A DNA stretch of 64,000 nt. Origin: Pedobacter sp. BMA (GTDB lineage: Bacteria; Bacteroidota; Bacteroidia; Sphingobacteriales; Sphingobacteriaceae). This document shows, piece by piece, positions 61,612 to 64,000 of the stretch. The DNA lies in NCBI RefSeq assembly GCF_001027745.1, contig NZ_LECU01000006.1:372001-436000 (forward strand). Direction: 5' to 3'. Position 1 is the stretch's first letter. Each line of letters begins with the position of its first letter. Both the position numbers and the translations under genes were made by a program. The notes beneath the pieces were generated by a model that had not been told where the DNA came from, did no database searches, and worked only from the letters and a program-made list of their open reading frames with translations.

Positions 61612-64000
61612 ATGAACAAAAAACTCTTTCTTTTGGATGGGATGGCGCTAATGTACAGGGCGCATTTTGCGTTAAGTAAAAATCCGCGTTTTACCTCAAC
61701 AGGCATCAACACATCAGCAGTAATGGGCTTCACCAATACACTGTTAGATGTTTTAAAGAAAGAGAAGCCCACTCATATTGCAGTGGTGTTCGACACTGAA
61801 GCGCCTACAGAAAGACACACGACCTTTGAAGCCTATAAAGCACAGCGACAGGCCATGCCTGAAGATCTGGCGGCAGCAATGCCGTACGTAATTAAGTTGA
61901 TTACCGGATTCAATATTCCTGTTATCACTTCTGATGGGTATGAAGCTGATGATATTATTGGTACGCTTGCAAAAAAAGCAGAAGCCAAAGGCTATCAGGT
62001 TTTTTGTATGACACCTGATAAGGATTTTGCCCAGCTGGTTTCTGAAAATATTTTCATTTACAAGCCTGCCCGTATGGGTAACGACATGGAAATCATGGGG
62101 GTAAAGGAAGTGCTGGCGAAATGGGAAATTGAAAATGTTTTACAGGTGATTGATATCCTGGGTTTGTGGGGCGATGCAGTAGACAATATTCCTGGTATTC
62201 CTGGAATTGGCGAGAAAACAGCTAAAGCCCTGATCAAACAATATGGCTCGATGGAGGAAATCATCAATAACTCACATCAGCTAAAAGGAAAGCAACGCGA
62301 AAATGTAGAGAACTTCGCAGAGCAGGGGCTGCTTTCCAAAAAGTTAGCCACCATACTACTCGATGTTCCGGTTGAACTGGACGAGGATAGTCTGGAATTG
62401 TGCGATCCAAGCCGTGACTTATTAGAACCACTTTTTACTGAGCTGGAATTTAGAACACTTGGTCGCCGTGTTTTCGGGGATGAGTTTTCAGTTACTACAG
62501 CAAGATTTCAAGAGGGCACACAAACTGACCTGTTTGGAAATCAATCTGGAGAAACCATTCAATATACCAATACACTGGAAGAGGAACCTGCTGAAAAGCT
62601 TCCGGCGAACACGATTGAAAATACAGCACACGATTATCAGCTGGTAGATACAGCAGAGAAGCGTGCTGAATTGATAAAATTGTTGCTTGCAGAACCCAGA
62701 ATTTCTTTTGATACTGAAACCACAGGAACAGATGCAAATACAGCCGAACTGGTTGGTTTATCCTTTTCGGTTAAACCAGGTACGGGATATTATATTCCTG
62801 TTTCTTCAGATAGAAATGAAGCTCAGGCAGTTGTTAACGAATTCAAAGTAGTACTGGAGAATGAGCAGATTGAAAAGATTGGCCAGAACACCAAGTATGA
62901 TATTCTGGTATTAAAGTGGTATGACATCGAAGTAAAAGGGAAGATTTTTGATACGATGCTGGCACACTACCTTATTGATCCGGATACGCGGCACGGAATG
63001 GATGTGCTATCTGAAAATTACCTGGGTTACTCACCGATTTCCATCACCAAACTGATCGGTGCTAAAGGGAAGAACCAGATCACTATGCGTGATGTGCCGG
63101 TAGAAGATGTAGTGGATTATGCGGCAGAAGATGCTGATGTTACCCTGCAGCTTGCCCATGTGTTTGAACCTAAATTAAAAGAGTTAAATGCTGCTAAGCT
63201 TGCGGCGGAAATAGAAAATCCTTTGGTTTATGTTTTAGCAGATATAGAAATGCAGGGTGTACGTATCGATATGGATACGCTCAGAAGCTATTCTGCAGAA
63301 CTCGAAATTGAAATCAGGAAAGCTGAGCAAAGCGTTTTCGACAAAACAGGGGTTAAATTTAATCTCGCATCTCCAAAACAACTGGGAGAGGTTTTATTTG
63401 ATCACCTTCAGCTGGATCCGAAGGCGAAGAAGACCAAAACCGGGCAATATCAAACTGGCGAGGATGTTTTAACAGCGCTGGCCAGTAAAAGTGATATCGT
63501 TCAGGATATTCTGGATTTTCGCCAGCTGCAAAAGTTAAAGTCGACTTACGTTGATGCCCTGCCTTTAATGATAAATGAGAAAACCGGACGGGTACACACC
63601 TCCTATAATCAGGCAGTGGCTGCTACCGGAAGGTTAAGTTCCAACAATCCAAACCTTCAGAATATTCCAATCCGTACGGAACGTGGGAGAGAAGTACGGA
63701 AAGCATTTATTGCCCGCGACGAAAACCATATTTTATTATCTGCAGATTATTCGCAGATTGAGCTGCGCATTATTGCGGAAATCAGTAAAGAAGAGAACAT
63801 GCTTGATGCTTTTAATAAAGGCATCGATATCCACACGGCAACAGCGGCAAAAGTATATGGCGTAAGTATCGAAGAGGTAGACGGTACACAGCGCAGGAAT
63901 GCGAAAGCCGTAAACTTTGGAATTATCTATGGGCAATCTGCATTTGGGCTTTCTCAAAATCTGGGCATTCCACGTAAAGAGGCTGCCGAAATCATTGACC
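61612..64000 (+). CDS. polA: DNA polymerase I, 5' part (runs off the right edge)
   Basis: At least 796 codons are present from ATG 61612. The 5'-3' exonuclease/FEN domain (about 1-290, 'NKKLFLLDGMALMYRAHFAL', 'SDGYEADDIIGTLAKKAEAK') is followed by a 3'-5' proofreading domain with intact acidic residues ('ISFDTETTGTDANTAELVGL', 'NTKYDILVL', 'YAAEDADVTLQL'). The polymerase domain has motif A 'LLSADYSQIELRIIAEIS' near residue 710. The O-helix and motif C lie beyond the window. The intact DTE motif shows that proofreading is retained. A TATTTTTA element 12 bases before the ATG may be the -7 box. Confidence 0.97.
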   Translation, partial: MNKKLFLLDGMALMYRAHFALSKNPRFTSTGINTSAVMGFTNTLLDVLKKEKPTHIAVVFDTEAPTERHTTFEAYKAQRQAMPEDLAAAMPYVIKLITGFNIPVITSDGYEADDIIGTLAKKAEAKGYQVFCMTPDKDFAQLVSENIFIYKPARMGNDMEIMGVKEVLAKWEIENVLQVIDILGLWGDAVDNIPGIPGIGEKTAKALIKQYGSMEEIINNSHQLKGKQRENVENFAEQGLLSKKLATILLDVPVELDEDSLELCDPSRDLLEPLFTELEFRTLGRRVFGDEFSVTTARFQEGTQTDLFGNQSGETIQYTNTLEEEPAEKLPANTIENTAHDYQLVDTAEKRAELIKLLLAEPRISFDTETTGTDANTAELVGLSFSVKPGTGYYIPVSSDRNEAQAVVNEFKVVLENEQIEKIGQNTKYDILVLKWYDIEVKGKIFDTMLAHYLIDPDTRHGMDVLSENYLGYSPISITKLIGAKGKNQITMRDVPVEDVVDYAAEDADVTLQLAHVFEPKLKELNAAKLAAEIENPLVYVLADIEMQGVRIDMDTLRSYSAELEIEIRKAEQSVFDKTGVKFNLASPKQLGEVLFDHLQLDPKAKKTKTGQYQTGEDVLTALASKSDIVQDILDFRQLQKLKSTYVDALPLMINEKTGRVHTSYNQAVAATGRLSSNNPNLQNIPIRTERGREVRKAFIARDENHILLSADYSQIELRIIAEISKEENMLDAFNKGIDIHTATAAKVYGVSIEEVDGTQRRNAKAVNFGIIYGQSAFGLSQNLGIPRKEAAEIID

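Noticed and set aside
1..64000. CRISPR arrays, tRNA/rRNA genes, insertion sequences or prophage
   Set aside because: No regularly spaced direct repeats with unique spacers, no cloverleaf or TΨC-type motifs, no transposase, integrase, capsid or terminase frames were seen on either strand.

Overview
The window reads as a chromosomal segment of a Bacteroidota bacterium, most likely family Sphingobacteriaceae (Pedobacter-like). This is inferred from gene content, not from a database search. Supporting signs are two SusC/SusD (RagA/RagB) outer-membrane pairs, FecI/FecR-type ECF sigma and anti-sigma genes, promoters of the TAnnTTTG (-7) type, start codons with almost no Shine-Dalgarno sequence, and moderate to low GC. 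No rRNA, tRNA, CRISPR array, IS element or prophage was recognised.

Layout. 1-7.3 kb: tail of a FecR anti-sigma gene, then a SusC/SusD pair and a secreted metallophosphoesterase with FG-GAP-like repeats. 7.4-9.7 kb: a three-gene envelope-stress-like unit (ECF sigma, membrane protein with HEAT-like repeats, exported DUF4097-like protein). 9.7-20.6 kb: an accessory stretch. It holds a compact minus-strand run (HNH nuclease, coiled-coil protein, DUF4407 membrane protein, Cys-rich lipoprotein, exported SNase-type nuclease), an orphan HsdR-N-like nuclease, and a TPR lipoprotein histidine kinase with its response regulator. It also has a tiny acidic exported peptide, a structured intergenic region, an unknown two-TM protein, a MazG-like protein, an orphan GHKL ATPase, a GyrI-like protein and a DUF6364/PIN toxin-antitoxin pair.

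20.6-25.8 kb: the threonine operon thrA-thrB-thrC. It is preceded by a clear transcription attenuator: a 21-residue Thr/Ile-rich leader peptide, an antiterminator segment and a 12-bp terminator. 25.9-34.2 kb: a complete FecI/FecR-SusC-SusD-lipoprotein-dihaem peroxidase locus. 34.3-42.4 kb: an S74-chaperone-like exported protein, then metH-metF under a SAM-I-type riboswitch, a BI-1/YccA protein, a conserved hypothetical and murQ. 42.6-48.2 kb: S41 protease, prfC, hisS and a methyltransferase.

48.3-51.3 kb: a YtrA-like unit (ABC ATPase, permease, GntR regulator, GIN-domain-like protein) with a palindromic operator at its promoter. 51.5-55.6 kb: an old-yellow-enzyme-type reductase, then xylB-xylA behind a LacI-family-type operator. 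55.6-64 kb: mostly housekeeping and genome-maintenance genes: csaA-like, tadA, sod, oxyR, trmB, an alkyltransferase-like protein whose active Cys is Ala, an AhpD-like protein, tag and the 5' part of polA.

The best candidates for undescribed biology are the 10.2-12.4 kb nuclease/DUF4407 run and the 13.6-17.6 kb signalling block. The latter combines the two-component pair, the micro-peptide, the structured RNA-like intergenic region, a helically phased TTCCG array and the unknown two-TM protein. Both proposals rest on arrangement and motifs only.
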